Assembly (NCBI GenBank): GCA_017419895.1
Contig: JAFOKI010000053.1
Coordinates: forward strand, 1 to 5,149
DNA: 5,149 nucleotides
Source: Eubacterium sp.
Lineage (GTDB): Bacteria > Bacillota > Clostridia > Peptostreptococcales > Anaerovoracaceae
Direction: 5' to 3'
Shown: positions 4,994-5,149 of the stretch, piece by piece
Layout: each line of letters opens with the position of its first letter
Position numbering within the stretch: position 1 is the stretch's first letter
The notes under the pieces: model-generated
What the model was told of the DNA's origin: nothing
Seen by the model: only the letters and a program-made list of their open reading frames with translations
The model's database searches: none
Program-made: the position numbers and the translations under genes

Positions 4994-5149
4994 ATGCTTA
5001 AAACGTTAATAAAAGGACTGGTCTTTGTCGTGGGATGTCTCATCGGCTATCTGATCTTCCGGCTTCTGTTCTACATCATTATCAGAGTCGGATTGGTCAC
5101 CGCAGAGAATGTCGCTCCGGCAGTGCAGTACGGCGTGATGATTTTATTC
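4994..5149 (+). CDS. N-terminus of a membrane protein of unknown function (partial at right edge)
   Basis: 52 codons run from ATG 4994 to the window edge without a stop. AGGGAGGTGA (4975-4984) is an excellent Shine-Dalgarno with a somewhat long spacer (about 12 nt from GGAGG). A TTGACT-17-TATACT promoter upstream supports the gene. Residues 2-8 are a short basic lead (LKTLIKG); residues 9-33 are one hydrophobic segment with a glycine-rich middle (LVFVVGCLIGYLIFRLLFYI); after VGLVTAENVAPAVQYG a second hydrophobic stretch (VMILF) begins at the edge. So at least two N-terminal membrane helices are likely. The pattern recalls the N-terminus of YacL-type PIN/TRAM-domain membrane proteins of Firmicutes (basic lead, glycine-containing helix, second helix), but too little is visible to assign a family. 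It is transcribed divergently from the two-component operon. Confidence 0.75.
   Translation, partial: MLKTLIKGLVFVVGCLIGYLIFRLLFYIIIRVGLVTAENVAPAVQYGVMILF

Noticed and set aside
1..5149. CRISPR array, tRNA/rRNA genes, insertion sequences, phage attachment sites
   Set aside because: No regularly spaced repeats, no cloverleaf or rRNA segments, no transposase or integrase, and no terminal inverted repeats seen.

Overview
The window looks like a low-to-mid GC Gram-positive anaerobe of the class Clostridia (Bacillota), possibly near the Anaerovoracaceae / 'Family XIII' group. The lineage is inferred from protein style, not from any marker gene. The clues are strong AGGAGG-type Shine-Dalgarno sites, secreted proteins built from lysine-rich Ig/Fn3 modules, DUF4430 (transcobalamin-like C-terminal) domains, and an OmpR-type two-component pair typical of Firmicutes. 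Genes here use TAA, TAG and TGA as stops, so there is no sign of codon reassignment.

Left part, plus strand (1-2413): the 3' end of a surface-protein gene comes first (a beta-propeller-like blade followed by a lysine-rich Big_2-type Ig domain). A 103-bp gap follows with a 46-nt hairpin, a possible extended -10 promoter and a small GC hairpin in front of a strong ribosome-binding site. Then comes a tightly spaced two-gene unit: a 451-residue secreted protein (DUF4430-like domain, beta-sandwich linker, two lysine-rich Fn3-like domains) and, 3 bp later, a 178-residue membrane-anchored DUF4430 protein. A strong hairpin terminator closes the unit and works on paper in both directions.

Middle part, minus strand (2438-4647): a response regulator and a sensor histidine kinase in one operon overlap by ATGA, and the operon converges on the surface-protein unit. 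All catalytic motifs of the kinase are present. However, the reading frame carries one in-frame TAA at codon 111, inside the extracytoplasmic sensor domain, which splits it into a 110-codon N-terminal piece and a 389-codon piece that could restart at an internal ATG.

Right part (4648-5149): a 346-bp divergent intergenic region holds a weak promoter for the response regulator, a very good sigma-A-type promoter for the rightward gene, and between them repeats with a 22-bp period suited to an OmpR/PhoB-family regulator. The rightward gene is cut by the window edge; only a 52-residue N-terminus with a membrane segment is visible.

Working picture (inference): two DUF4430 proteins, one secreted and one membrane-tethered, next to a propeller/Ig surface protein, could form a cell-surface ligand-binding module, with a neighbouring two-component system that may or may not control it. 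The ligand is unknown. The transcobalamin relationship suggests, but does not show, a corrinoid.
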